From the NCBI GenBank assembly GCA_004154925.1, contig QJNS01000347.1, forward strand, positions 1 through 64,000: a DNA stretch of 64,000 nt, written 5' to 3'. The DNA comes from Monosporascus cannonballus (lineage: Eukaryota; Ascomycota; Sordariomycetes; Xylariales). Positions 1 through 12,200 of the stretch are shown in pieces; within the stretch, counting starts at the first letter, position 1; the number at the start of each line of letters is the position of its first letter. The notes under the pieces were generated by a model that saw nothing but the letters and a program-made list of their open reading frames with translations, made no database searches and was not told the DNA's origin. Made by a program: the position numbers and the translations under genes.

Positions 1-1279
1 GGCGGCGGGCGCGAGGGCGCCGCGGCGCAGCAAAAGGAGTAACGCCGAAACCCCCCCCCCCCTTTTTTCCCCGATTATTAGACGCCCCCGCGAAGAACAA
101 GCTGAATAAGCAAGCTAACGGCGCGCTCCCTCCCTCAGTTTCGGCCTCATAGCCACAGAGAAGGGCTTCAACATATTCGTGGCGGGCAACGGCGGCGCGA
201 AGCCGAAGCACTCGGAGCTGCTGGCCAAGGACGTGCCGCCGTCCGAGGTGATCCCGATCCTGGACCGGTACCTGATGTTCTACATCCGGACGGCGGACAA
301 GCTGCAGCGCACGGCGCGGTGGATCGAGCAGCTGCCCGGAGGCCTGGCCTACCTGAAGGAGGTGGTGCTCGAGGACCGGCTGGGCATCTGCGCGTCGCTC
401 GAGGCGCAGATGCAGGAGCTCGTCGACAGCTTCTTCGACGAGTGGGCCGAGGCCGTCGCGGACCCGGCCATCGCGGCCAAGTTCCGGCAGTTCGCCAACA
501 CGGACGAGGCGCTCGAGGGCGTCGAGACGGAGAGGGACCGCGACCAGTCGCGGCCCGTCTACTGGCCACGCGACCCCGCCGCCGAGGACTTCGCCGGCCT
601 CCGCGGCCGCTGGTCCTCGACGTCCTGGCAGCCCGTCATCGAGGCCAGCCACTTCGCGGGCGCCGACGACACGCCCAACGGCGTCAGCGCCGCCATCAAG
701 CGCGGCGACACGCAGCTCGCGCTGTGGCGCGTCAAGGGCCGCTACTACGCGACGCAGCAGATGTGCCCGCACAAGCGGGCGTTCGCGCTGTCGGACGGCC
801 TCATCGGGCAGGACCTGCGCTCTTCTTCTTGCTCGGGCGCCGCCAGCCCCAACGACGCCCGGAACGGGGAGAAGGGCGAGACGCAGGGCGAGGTCACCGA
901 GGCCGCGGCCAAAGCGGCGGCCGCGCCCTGGATCTCGTGCCCCTTCCACAAGCGCAACTTCGACCTCTCGTCGGGCGCCTGCCGCAACGACGACGCCCTG
1001 TCCGTCGCCACCTTCGACGCCGAGGAGCGCGCCGACGGCCTCGTCTACCTGCGGCTGCCGCCCGTCGAGGAACTCGACGCGGCACTCGGCACCTCCAAGT
1101 GGAAGGTCAAGAAGGGCGACGCCGAGGGCGAGGGTCCCTTCGCCGAGCTCGACAAAAAGATCGGCTTCAAGGGCCGCCGCGCTAAGAAGCCTGGCGTCCG
1201 CCCCGTCGGCGACCTGCCGATGCGCAGGCCCGTCGAGGTCATGGCCGGAGGCGGGTGCGGGGCCGCGCCCGAGTGGTGA
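1..1279 (+). CDS. niiA: Nitrite reductase [NAD(P)H], C-terminal part with Rieske domain (5' truncated by window edge)
   Basis: Partial gene, join(1..38,139..1279), 392 residues visible. The enzyme reduces nitrite to ammonium in cytosolic nitrate assimilation. The first exon ends in codons for AQQK plus GA; splicing adds T to give D and then FGLIATEKGFNIFV, the conserved siroheme nitrite-reductase stretch. The intron 39..138 has GTAACG, a CTAAC branch point and CAG. Next come VAGNGGAKPKHSELLAKDVP and ILDRYLMFYIRTADKLQRTA, typical of the fungal family. The C-terminal Rieske-type [2Fe-2S] domain shows CPHKR and CPFHKRN as cluster ligands. Between them lies an Ala/Gly/Glu-rich insert of about 40 residues that is longer than I expect for this loop. 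The stop is TGA at 1277-1279. The siroheme and FAD domains lie off the window. It converges on beta-tubulin. The symbol follows Aspergillus usage (nit-6 in Neurospora). Confidence 0.93.
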
Positions 1280-2114
1280 GTTGGGAGGATTGCCTTTGTA
1301 TGGTCTCAGGGCGTTGCCGGCTGGGGTGGGATTGACGGCGAGGAACGAAAGAAATCATATGTATTGTATTGTATAAGCATGTATATGGGCGTCGGGATGG
1401 CCTTGCTCGGTTTCCTACGAAGTGATGAGCAGAGCTAGTAAGTATGGCATTCCATCTTTTGAATAGGGAGCATCGAAGATATATCAGGGCGTGGGAGTGG
1501 CAATAGGATACGGTAGATGCACTGGGCACATAGCAAGTCGAATCATTGTGAATATCGTAGCGATGTCCCCGGAATGTCTGCCTAAGTTCAGTCCTAGGAT
1601 GCGTCTCCTAAGGTATGTCTCGCATGGTGTATGATAGTGATCCCCACGACTCCCCATGGGATTGATGTCTAAATACACAACCAGATTGCTGGCTCGTCGA
1701 CAACGTGTTGACGGTGGAGGGTCCTTACCACCAGCATCAGCCAACCTGGATAAGCCTATAACCGGAACAGCGAGCAGCAATACTGTAATGGGGCGGTTAT
1801 TAAGGACTTTTAGTGGTATTAGAGAGATTATGGGTATTTGTACAAGAATGTCAATTCCTTCTTCTTGTCACTATTAGGCAAAGAATAATGTCTGTCCTTT
1901 ACTCCAGACGACGAGACACTGAAGAGCTATATCTAACAAACCCCTGAGACCATTCAACACCAGCTTGATGGACACCACTAGGAGGCTATGGTGGGGAACC
2001 CAGGTCTGAGAAGACGAAACGAGAACGATCGGGCGGCGACGCATATCCGACAATCGATCGTCCTTGTGCTAGCAGCGTCGCACGGCCGGCCCTAGGCTGT
2101 ATAGGGGAGGCTGT
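1280..2114. other. Intergenic, between convergent niiA and beta-tubulin
   Basis: 835 bp holding the two 3' ends. Short open frames here have no recognisable protein features. I see no RNA gene or repeat. Confidence 0.6.
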
Positions 2115-3950
2115 TTACTCCTCCTCGGCGGGCATCTCCTCCTCGTACTCCTCCTCTTCCTCGTCAACACCAGCATCCTGGTATTGCTGGTACTCACTGA
2201 CCAGGTCGTTCATATTGGACTCAGCCTCAGTGAATTCCATCTCGTCCATGCCCTCGCCAGTGTACCAATGCAAGAAAGCCTTGCGTCGGAACATAGCAGT
2301 GAACTGCTCGCCAATACGCTTAAACAGCTCCTGGATGGCAGTCGAGTTACCGACAAAGGTAGACGACATCCGAAGGCCGCGGGGAGGAATCGAGCAGAGG
2401 GCGGTCTGGACGTTGTTCGGAATCCACTCGACGAAGTACGAAGAGTTCTTGTTCTGGACATTGCGCATCTGGTCCTCGACCTCCTTCATGGAGACCTTGC
2501 CACGGCTAGAAAATATCCGTCAGCACGAATGGGCGTGGGAGGAAATGCATACATAGGTAGGAACTTACAAGATGGCAGAGCAGGTCAGGTAACGACCGTT
2601 TCGGAAGTCAGAGGCAGCCATCATGTTCTTGGGGTCGAACATCTGCTGGGTCAACTCGGGAACAGTGACGGCGCGGAAAGAGTTAGAAGTGCGGCTGGTC
2701 AGAGGAGCGAAGCCAACCATGAAGAAGTGGAGACGAGGGAAAGGAACCATGTTGACAGCCAGCTTGCGCAGGTCAGAGTTAAGCTGACCAGGGAAACGCA
2801 GGCAGGTGGTGACGCCAGATATGACGGCGGAGACGAGGTGGTTAAGGTCGCCATACGAGGGGTTGGACAGCTTCAGGGTACGTATGCAGATGTCGTACAG
2901 AGCCTCGTTGTCAATACAGAAGGTCTGGTCCGAGTTCTCGACCAGCTGGTGGACGGAAAGCGTAGCGTTATAAGGCTCGACGACGGTGTCGGAGACCTTG
3001 GGAGAGGGGACGACGGAGAAGGTGGCCATCATACGGTCGGGGAACTCCTCGCGGATCTTAGAGATTAACAAAGTGCCCATACCAGCACCAGTACCGCCAC
3101 CGAGAGAGTGAGTGATCTGGAAGCCCTGGAGGCAGTCGCATCCCTCGGCCTCACGTCGGACAACATCAAGAACTTGGTCGACGAGCTCAGCACCCTCCGT
3201 GTAATGACCCTTGGCCCAGTTGTTGCCAGCACCGGATTGTCCGAAGACGAAGTTGTCGGGGCGGAAGAGCTCGCCGAAGGGGCCGGCACGGACAGCGTCC
3301 ATCGTACCGGGCTCAAGATCAACGAGAACGGCACGAGGGACATACTTGTTGCCAGATGCCTACAAATAGAAATTGTCAGAGCTTCCAGGATGTCGGTCTA
3401 GCGTGCGAAAATAGTAAGGTATGATCACTTACCTCGTTGAAGTAGACGCTCATGCGCTCGAGCTGGAGCTCGGAGGCACCACTGTAGCTGTTTGGCAGTG
3501 GTAAGCTTAATTCACCAAGGCGCCACGATGGGAAAGACGCGTTACATACACACCGTTGCGGTCGAGACCGTGCTCGCCAGAGATGGTTTGCCTAGATGGT
3601 TAAGAAAAAGAAAGTCAGTGACAGGTCTAATATAGCGCAGTTCCAGTAGCTCGTAAGGTAGAGGCGAGTCCGAGTAAGTGAATCGGAGGACGGCCGTCGA
3701 AGATACGCACCAGAAAGCAGCGCCAATCTGGTTACCGCATTGGCCGGTCTGAAGGTGAACCTATACACGGAAAGACGCGGTTAGTGGCATTCCCATCAAG
3801 TTTTCTCTAGACGGTAATAATGTGTCGAAGTATATCGAGGTCTAACTCGAAGAAAGACCTGGTGCCGGATGGGAGGGGCTTGTATCAGGGGCAGAGGGTT
3901 TTTTAGAGACGCGTCGTAAACAGAGATGGAGGACTTACAATCTCGCGCAT
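2115..3950 (-). CDS. benA: Beta-tubulin, six exons, Gln at codon 198
   Basis: complement(join(2115..2505,2569..3359,3433..3487,3550..3591,3711..3760,3939..3950)); 1,341 nt, 446 residues, the usual beta-tubulin length. It forms alpha/beta dimers that polymerise into microtubules. The first exon encodes only MREI, as in most filamentous ascomycetes. The next encodes [16 protein letters not shown]. The GTP-binding loop GGGTGAGMG is at residues 140-148, and the C-terminal tail is acidic ([16 protein letters not shown]). All five introns have GT/AG ends and restore the frame exactly. Codon 198 (2925-2927) reads CAG = Gln in NSDQTF, where most fungi have Glu. Residues H6, Y50, M163, A165, F167, F200 and L240, other positions tied to benzimidazole response, look wild type. 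The symbol follows Aspergillus/Penicillium usage (tub2, TUB2 or bml elsewhere). Confidence 0.97.
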
Positions 3951-4840
3951 TTTGAGGACTGTTGATTAGAGTATCTTGAAGACGTAGATGTCAATCCGGA
4001 GAGGGGACGAAAAGCTGGGGACGCGAAAGAGAAGACGAGGAGAAGGAGATAGATGTACTACTACGAGTAGTAGAAGTTAAAAGTAAAGGGGAATGGGCGG
4101 TGTGTTGTATATGTTTTGAGGTTAGGCGAGGAGGAAAATACAGGTGCTCGTTGCTTTTCTGCTAGTCCGGAAGGGAAATAGGTGCTTTGGCCAAGGCTGC
4201 TGTTGCTGTTGCTGCTTTTCCAGATTTCACCCTCTTCCGTTGTTGACCAGGCTCCCTATCAAAATTTGAATCGTCAAATCAATAATAATAATAAGAAGCT
4301 AAGTACAAAGTACCATGCTAACCTACTCGCGTCAATTGCCCTGCCCCCGCTTCAGTTAATTTTTTCGGGGTCGCGGCGCGCACGGACCAACAAACTCACA
4401 CGTGTCATCGTGTTACTGTGTTCGTACCTACATATGACATTACCCCCTATGAGGTACATACACACATATATGTCGGTAGGAAACCACGCTGGTGCCATAC
4501 AATGATGTAGGGCAATATCGTGCCTAATGAACAAGCGTAACTACCACGCTCTAAATATGTAATCGATGCATATGCATTCGGGTATATGCATACATACGCA
4601 CATGCATTCAACATAAAGGCTAGCCCCACTAACGTTAGCAGTAGGTAACAAACAACACACACCAACAGATTCAGCCACTTAGGCCACCACTGCACTACAG
4701 AAAGTCCCTGCCGAGTAGGAGTTGGTAAAAGCATTTGAAAGCGAGGAGGAAGACACGGCAACGCGGGTTGCCGGTTTGAAGTTATGTGTAATGCTTGAAA
4801 AGCCGTATCTGCCCATCTGTATAACTCAGCATTTTAGGCA

Positions 4841-4856
4841 TATATATATATATATA
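4841..4856. repeat. (TA)8 microsatellite
   Basis: Eight perfect TA units in the beta-tubulin/2EXR intergenic region. Confidence 0.9.
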
Positions 4857-5068
4857 GAGTTCGATAGTAGCAGGTAACTCTTCAAAATTTCAATCCCAAT
4901 AATATCAATCGGCCTCCCTCATAAGTTTGATGTCTCACGGACAACTGGTGGACGCCCAACTCCCTCAGATTTTTGTCATGCACCCTCGGTTTCTATCATA
5001 AAACCCGAGGCAAGCTGGAACATACCTAATTACCTATTTCTCACCCCGAGATGGAGTGAATTGCGGAC

Positions 5069-5075
5069 TATAAAG
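5069..5075 (+). promoter_or_regulatory. Possible TATA box (TATAAAG)
   Basis: A TATAAAG word upstream of the ATG at 5355. The distance is plausible only if the 5' UTR is about 250 nt. This is inferred from the word alone. Confidence 0.3.
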
Positions 5076-5354
5076 CCGCCCGCTACTCTCTCCGAGACAT
5101 CACTCTATCAGGAGACACCAAGTCTGTCCAATTCTATCACGACTGATACCAACACCCCTGGGAGACGAACCAAGTCTGACCCGCGGAACAAGCCTAGGCT
5201 TTGGATGTGAGTCTCTACGTCATATTTCAATATCCATGCTTACAACGTTAAAGCTACAAACACGCCGTACCTATATCAAACCACATCACTGTCCTCTGAA
5301 TGAGGCGTTCTCCATACGAGGAGGATCGCACATACTTCAATTTGCTTAGGCATC

Positions 5355-6491
5355 ATGGATGAAACAGATCCATCGGTCTTTGCGGCCTCTTCAGCCCAGG
5401 AACTTATCGACAGCCTCGACAATGGAGGAATTCTGAAGTTCATACTAAGGGATACGCACCATCTCATCGAGCGAATGGCGGACATCGAACAACACTTGAA
5501 CCGACAGGCTGGCGTTCTGGAGCGCCGTATCGTGTCTCTGCACCGTCAGCATGTTCGTGAGTCGGCGTATGCTTTTCCATATTTCTCCAAGTTACCGCCG
5601 GAATTACGCCAGCGCATATGGGACCTGGCCATACCCCGTCGCTATGTCAGGGCCGTCCGGCTTTCCGATCGTGGAGGCGTACTCCAACGTCCTCCTGATG
5701 TTGCACAAGTCTGCAGAGAAGCCAGGGCTGTCGCTACGCGTCACGGCGGCATGTGGAAGACGTTATACCAGGGATACCCTCAATGGACATGGTTTCAGGC
5801 CGACCGCGATGTCGTCATATGGAATAATACAGGAGAGCTGGGTGACCTTCCTAGCGTTGCAAAGACTGTCGTGGTACCAGGCTCCAGCCTAAACTCCGGG
5901 CTAAGAGAAACTTTGCGAAAACTGATTAGGAGAGACGGCTTCCACAACCTGGAGGCGATCTATATCGAGACGGGTGATAAATTTACCATGGTCGACAAGC
6001 ACTGGAGTCCCAAAGTGATATCGGAGTTGTTCGGGTTTGACAAGATACTCCTGCCGGATATGGAGTCTTGGTCTGCAGGTTGCGAGAGGAACATCTTCAG
6101 TCTGCTCAAACGTGAGAAGCACTCGGCCAACACTCCACCAGATGCCTTTTCTTATTGGTGTAACAATATGGATTGGCGTGACAGTATGAACTGGTGTGAC
6201 AATATGGCGGACGTCGACTCCGATTTCGATCCTCCGGACGATATAAACAGCTGGGCGTGTAAAACGAGATCTTTTAATTTCCTATGGGCGCAGGTGATGG
6301 CCGAACTGACCCCTGGCCTCGGCCTCCAACCAGCAGAGGACGGTATTTATCCTCTAAACAACAAAGCAGTGAGGCCCTTCAGCGGTCAAACTTGGCGTGA
6401 GCACTTCGAGGGATCCGCCCCCAGGATAATACCAACTTGTGTCTTCGCGCTCGTAGATGACATGCCAAGGTGGGACAATTTGGCGGTCTGA
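5355..6491 (+). CDS. 2EXR-domain protein
   Basis: Single-exon ORF of 378 residues; the ATG at 5355 is the first in frame. Residues about 72-105 (YAFPYFSKLPPELRQRIWDL, then AIPRRYV) match the 2EXR signature, an F-box-like motif common in Pezizomycotina proteins of unknown function. A later VCREARAVATRHG segment is also usual for the family (residues about 118-130). The N-terminal 60 residues are probably helical (SLDNGGILKFI..HLIERMADIEQHLNR). There is no signal peptide or membrane segment. It lies divergent from beta-tubulin. 2EXR proteins belong to large, variable fungal families. No biochemical role can be assigned; an adaptor-like role is only analogy with F-box proteins. Confidence 0.75.
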   Translation: MDETDPSVFAASSAQELIDSLDNGGILKFILRDTHHLIERMADIEQHLNRQAGVLERRIVSLHRQHVRESAYAFPYFSKLPPELRQRIWDLAIPRRYVRAVRLSDRGGVLQRPPDVAQVCREARAVATRHGGMWKTLYQGYPQWTWFQADRDVVIWNNTGELGDLPSVAKTVVVPGSSLNSGLRETLRKLIRRDGFHNLEAIYIETGDKFTMVDKHWSPKVISELFGFDKILLPDMESWSAGCERNIFSLLKREKHSANTPPDAFSYWCNNMDWRDSMNWCDNMADVDSDFDPPDDINSWACKTRSFNFLWAQVMAELTPGLGLQPAEDGIYPLNNKAVRPFSGQTWREHFEGSAPRIIPTCVFALVDDMPRWDNLAV

Positions 6492-9268
6492 TTTGGGACC
6501 TTTCACGACCTGTACGAGAATCCGGGATTGTAGCAACGGACAACTAGTTAAAGCTCTAAATAGATGCAGATATCTTCAGGTAGATTCAAGGTCCATGTAA
6601 TAAGCGCCATATCCACGCCGTAATAAACACCCTCACCACACATATCCGTGCCGTGTGACGGTACTGTATATAACTCACTGCGGGTAGGGTGCTCCAGTGA
6701 CCCAGGACGATGGGATGCGACCCCTATTTTGCGTGGCCGGCCTGGCCGGCCTCTTATCGTGCTCTAAGCTCGGTTCTCCTAATGCATGTGAACCACCGCC
6801 CAACTGACGGTATTCGCCGGGTCGCTTGCCTGGCATCTGATCGGGCACTATGGGGTATATATTTCATGCCCTCCCCCCACCTCTTTATCGGCCGGCATTT
6901 GTCGTGCTTGCATACCTAGGTACACCGTACCCAAACTGACGTATCTCGCCCGCCAGCAGGGGAGCAACTCCTACGCAGGCAAGCGCCGCAGCCAGGAGCG
7001 GGCGATGGTGAAGCGTGCTTGTCTCTATCTACATGCACAGCTTTGGCGCAGACCTAGCGACGACGGGGCATCTTCTCCGTGGAATACCAGACGCCCGCCG
7101 CTTACACAGCCAGACGGGCATAGGAGCGCGGCGACCGCACAGGACCCGCCGGTCTACTGGATGGTAGGTAATGCGTACCTACCTACCTACGCACCCAACG
7201 CCGTCGTATCAAGCCTCCTACATAGGGAAATATCTACGTTCCTAGGCCCGGCCCAAAATGGTTCCAGCGTGCGTTGTCGCGAACCACAGTTGAAATCAGC
7301 GTGGGAGGCTAGACCGTCTGTCTCGTGTACCTAAGTTTGTGCTCTCCGTTCTGCAAGCCATTTTTCTTGCACCCTGGCCCCGCGCCTCTTGTGAGGCTGA
7401 CCATCACGCACTCGCATCGGACATACTTCTACGACGCGCACGTCTCCGACGTCCCGTGTTCCCGTATCATTTGCGGAGCCCTCATGTTTCCTGCCTGATC
7501 TTTGGTCACGCAGGTATGCAGTCACCTCAAGCTTTGGTCCGGTCCGAATTGGTCCGGTCCCTAAGTTCAGGGGCCCCTTAAGTACCCCGGTGCCTATTGT
7601 ATGTTCATCGCTTCGAGGTGGTAAGAGCTTCCTTCGGTCGGTCCGGCTGCCCTTTTCTATTCGCATGCCCGAGTATTCGGCTCGGTGACACACATTACCT
7701 GCGAGTTGCCCTTATAATGCATATTATGGGTTGGTCTATGTCATATGCCTGCCTTATGTTCAAACACAAAAAAGGAGCCATTTCGTGGTCCGCTCCCATG
7801 GCAAGGCGTTAGCCAAGCATCCTCGGGACGCCATGTCCCAAGCGCCGTACGACCCTCCATTTGTGCCGTTGTCTGGCCCAGCTGGCTGGAGACCTTTTCT
7901 GGGTAGGGGGAGGCGTTCGAACCGTTCTATCACAGGTTTATCGTGCTTGGATGGTATCGCAGGGGACAGGGTCACCAATAGTCTGTATTAGATGCGTACT
8001 TTCTGACACACAAAGAGCAAGCGAACCTACATCACCATCGAAAGCCTCACGGACTCAGACCAACTTGAGGGTCATAGAACCCATGTTGAAGAAACATCGA
8101 TGTTACATCTACACGAGACACAACGATATCTTGCGCTCCGATATATGCTTGTGAAACAATAGCCCAACGGCAAAGATGCCGGTGCGTTGCTTGTATTGTA
8201 CCGTGCCGAGTCGGCCAAAAAATAAAAATAAAAAAACAATAAGCCTGCCCTAATAGCCTGTCTAGTCCTTGTACAATGCGAGAATGGTTCCATGGTGCCG
8301 TAGTCTTGCCGTGCCCTACCCCCCTGTGTTCGCCTTAAAAAGTAACAAGAATAAATCAAGAAACATTACAGCCTGGCAGACGGCCCCCGGTACCCGGGGG
8401 GGAGCACATGCTTGCCATGTCGTAACCCCTGCCCTTCACACGAAGCCCACCTAGCTACCTCGTGCGGCATTGGCTGCTCCAAACGAGATGATGTCATGAG
8501 AGGATCGCTGAAACAAAGAAGAATAATGCAATCATCATTATCGTCCTGAAGAGTTTTGGCGCCGTTCACATCGCCTTTTTGCCCCTGCTCTTCCCTGGCC
8601 AAGAAGATCTAGAGAGCGAGGCAGTGAATAAACCCAGATTTTTTGCTCGAAACTTCGACCGCGGACTTGTCGTGTCCTTGGATATATGCGTGACGGGGAC
8701 CAATTACCACCCTCGTCTATGATTAGAACACCAATCCCATGCGATTTTTTGAATTCTTAAATAAGCAGATACCTCGACTCATGCAAGTCTGTTTTAGACA
8801 TTCAAGAAAGTCATTATTCGTAGTCGTTACTTGGCGTAATTCTAGTCTCTTCGTATCCGTGGGAAGTATCAACGGGCTTAAGACCGCCGGGTGACACCAG
8901 GGAACTGAATCGCGGTAAAGCACGTCACCGTCGTCTTATTCGGATGGGTGATGAATTGACCCATGAAAGATTTGCCGGGTGAAGGTAGCGTTGTAAGAAG
9001 TCGAAAGTGAACCTCTTATCAAACTCCAGTCGCATGCAATCTGCATACCACCGCCGTGCGTTGCATTGCGCGATTTCGAAAGATTCGGTTAACGAAGCGA
9101 TCTCTTCACAGTACTCAAGGCAACCAACGAGTATGCGTTTTGCAAATTAAACAGATACCTCTACATATACACTCGCGCTTCGAGGGGATGGTTGCTGCTC
9201 GTTTGGGGGATCGAAAGCGGAAGTCGTCGTGAAACAAGCGGGAATCGCGGGGTACCGATATTTTCCCC
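6492..9268. other. Intergenic, no supportable gene
   Basis: 2.8 kb. All open frames are short (120 aa at most), with no motif, no plausible splice chain and no conserved look. GGTACCTA-type words occur (6916-6930, 7163-7190). A CGGTCCG/GGTCCGG cluster lies near 7540-7560. No RNA gene seen. Confidence 0.55.
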
Positions 9269-12200
9269 TCACTTGACAGTCATCATCTGCATGCGCTGGA
9301 GTCCACTGGCGGGAGAAGTAGATACAGAGCCAGCACTGAGGACCGAAGAGGAGCTGCGACTTTGCGGAAGGCGTCGGGTGGGACTTGCTGTAGGGTCATC
9401 GAAGACCCGGGTGAAGGCGGGGCTGCCATCACCCCGCTCGCGCCGTGGGGTTCGAGCCGGGCTTTGAGTTATGCGGTCGGCCTTGCGGACAAGATCGGAC
9501 AGGACATCCCTTAGTTCGCTAGCTTGCTTAACCAACTCCTTCAAACTATTAGTATCGAAGTTGAGTTTCGTCTTTGCCGTCCCATTCTCGGCATTCGCTG
9601 CAGCTTTGGATCGCCGTGACCACATAGCAGCCATAACAGATTTGGCAACGCCTGAAGAGCGGATCCCACTATTGCTGCTCACAGTGTCCGGGGTCGCAGG
9701 GCGATCGGGAACAGTCGATACCTCAGCCTGATCCCAGGTGCCGAACACATCATCCTCGGGGGAAAACACGGACCGCCGTCGACCCCCAGGCCGATCGCCG
9801 CTCCCGGAAACTTTCTGTCTAGCGAAAGTGCGGGTATCATATCCGAAATCATTGAAGGAAGCCCCGTCGAGTCCATGAGCTGGGAATCGCCGGTCGGTAC
9901 GCTCTGAGTCGGTGCCAGAGGGCATGGACTCAGGGTCCGTCTCCTCCGCTGAGTCCTCGTCGGGTGAAGCCAGGGCGATGATACCTTCCGCTTCTCGCCA
10001 TAATCTCGCGGATGACCCCGTGAGGATGTCCGTCTCTCGTCCTAATCGACAGAGCCGCTTCAGATCATTAACTAGAAGCGATAATTCCCTGATCTGTCCG
10101 GAGTGAGCCTTGACGGAAGGCTGAGTGGCTTGGATCGACGGAGGGACTATCATCGAACGACAATTGTCGTCTCTCTTTCCCACTGTAATGCAAGGATCCC
10201 CCTCCTCGAACTCAAAATCGTCATCCCAGTCCTCACTGACGTTTTTCGTACTCAAGCCCCATGTTCCGAACTTAGACGCCAACTTGGAACTCTCAGCCGG
10301 GTCCGTTACGATTGGGACACTCTGGCTCCTCACGTGGGCTGCTATAGGGCCTCTGCGACTTGCAGAGCGGCCGCCTCGCATGTCTATCTCATGTTTTCCA
10401 TGGACAGTCTTTGGTCGGAAGGAATACCCATCGCCATCATACTTATCATGGTGGACAGGCTCTGCCCAGTCGAAGATGGTGCTTCGGGGTCGTTCGCTGG
10501 CGGTGTCCCGATGCGGGTCGAAAGTACTGTTCCCACTGATGTTGGCTAGCGCCATTCGGAGACTCGGACTTCCCCGCCGTGAGTTCATCGAGCCCGGTGG
10601 GGATAGATGATTATAGATCTGGCTCTCGTCTTCTCTAGCCCAGTCAAGATCATCATCGTCATCTAGGGAAAGTCGAGCGTCTCTGCTTAGCGCGAACTCC
10701 GCTGAGGTAGACCCGAACTCGAGCTCATTATCCGGCTCAGTGTTCGTCACCGGAAACCTCGTCTCACCGCCTGCGTACGTCCCACGGACAGGGGTAGGTA
10801 GATTTTCGTCCTCCTCCATAATCTTGTTGCCCCCGTCATACGATGGACCCAAGATCTCCTGGATCGATAATCTCTTTGGTTTGCTGTTTCCCAGTGTGCT
10901 AGGAGGAGTTTCATCAAACATGGATTCAACTGGACTCTCGATGGTCTTCTTATGGCCTGATGTAGTAGTTGTTGTCCGAAACGAGTCGTAAGCGGTCTCC
11001 GTCTTGAAGTCCGTGTCGTCATCTCCGGAAGTAAAGCCCCGGTAATATTCAGAACTAGCAATCGTAGAGGCTCTCTCTCGGCTCCGCGCTTGCGACGCAC
11101 CGGAATGTACCCTCCGTGCTGTCGTCGGGCTTAGCACTGGTTCATCAGATTTGCCCGGGCCCGTAGATGGATGGCCCAGTTGGGCTAGATCAATCTGAAA
11201 GCTCGAGAAACGGTTCAGGGGTGGAAGTGGAGATCTGAGTGGAGATGACGGCTTCTGTGTACCACCAGGAGGACGGAATATAGCGGTAAGGTCGGATTCT
11301 GCCCGAGAAGGCTCTTTGCCATTGGATGCTCCAGTCGTTCTCGGTCTGTCGCTGGATTGCTCTGGAGGGATATCTGCACTGCTTGGATCAGACACATCCC
11401 GCTGGTGTCCTCCTGCTGCGTCACCGCCGTCTCGCTTGCGACGCCTGATGCTCCCGGCTTTCGATAGCCAGTTCGGCGAGGAAAAGTGGACCGAATAGGA
11501 GCGCTTCGGCTGTTGGGACGGGGTTTCTTCTGATGAGTCTGCAAATTGTTCTAATCCAGGGCTGCCTGCCTCGGAGCGCCCTTCAGAGCCAGGAGACGTG
11601 CTGATTTGCCCGTCGCCGGTCATGATAGAGCTAGGAGCCAGGAGATAAGCTCGTCGGGGGGGGCTGTATCCCAAGCGGATCCGTCTGGTCCTCGGCGGTG
11701 CGCCGCTGTCACCCAGTTTTAAGGGGGAATTCCTCGAGCGCAATCGGGAAAGCCGGGAATGCCAGAACGATTTCCACCTCGAAGAGCTGTTTGGGACTGG
11801 GTCAGAACTAGACGGTGGTGAGGCTGCTAGAGTCCGCGCTCGCGGGGGACCCTGCTGTTTCATCGGCGGTTGCGGTAAGGGCAGAGGTGCTTCTGCGTTC
11901 ATCTGTTGTTGCAGAGTGGCAGATCTCTGGTGGCTCGTTGCTGGTCTCCGCAGTGTCATCTGCGATCTTGAACCACGGGGCAACACCGAGCCCGCATTTC
12001 CCCCATTCCCAGCCGAGGCACGCTTCACCAACTTATTCGGAGGTAACTGAGGCGCGTGACCCTTAAATCCTAGAATTGGCGCCCCCGAATTGTGGGAAAA
12101 GACCGAGGGCGAGTCAAGTCCAGTACTTGACCTCCCACTTTCGTGCCGAGACAGGGGCCTTAATGAGAACCTCCGTATCCAAGAGCCATTTGATGAGCAG

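Larger units (their letters stand above)
3951..5354. other. Divergent intergenic region, beta-tubulin and 2EXR gene promoters
   Basis: 1.4 kb between two divergent genes. It contains the beta-tubulin leader just above 3950 and a (TA)8 microsatellite at 4841-4856. The stretch around 4390-4640 is rich in ATGCAT/TACATA words. A TATAAAG word lies at 5069-5075, about 280 bp before the 2EXR start. I see no gene. Confidence 0.5.

Noticed and set aside
2184..3068. Open frame of 294 codons on the + strand
   Set aside because: It is antisense to the well-supported beta-tubulin exons and is a codon-bias shadow with no motif.
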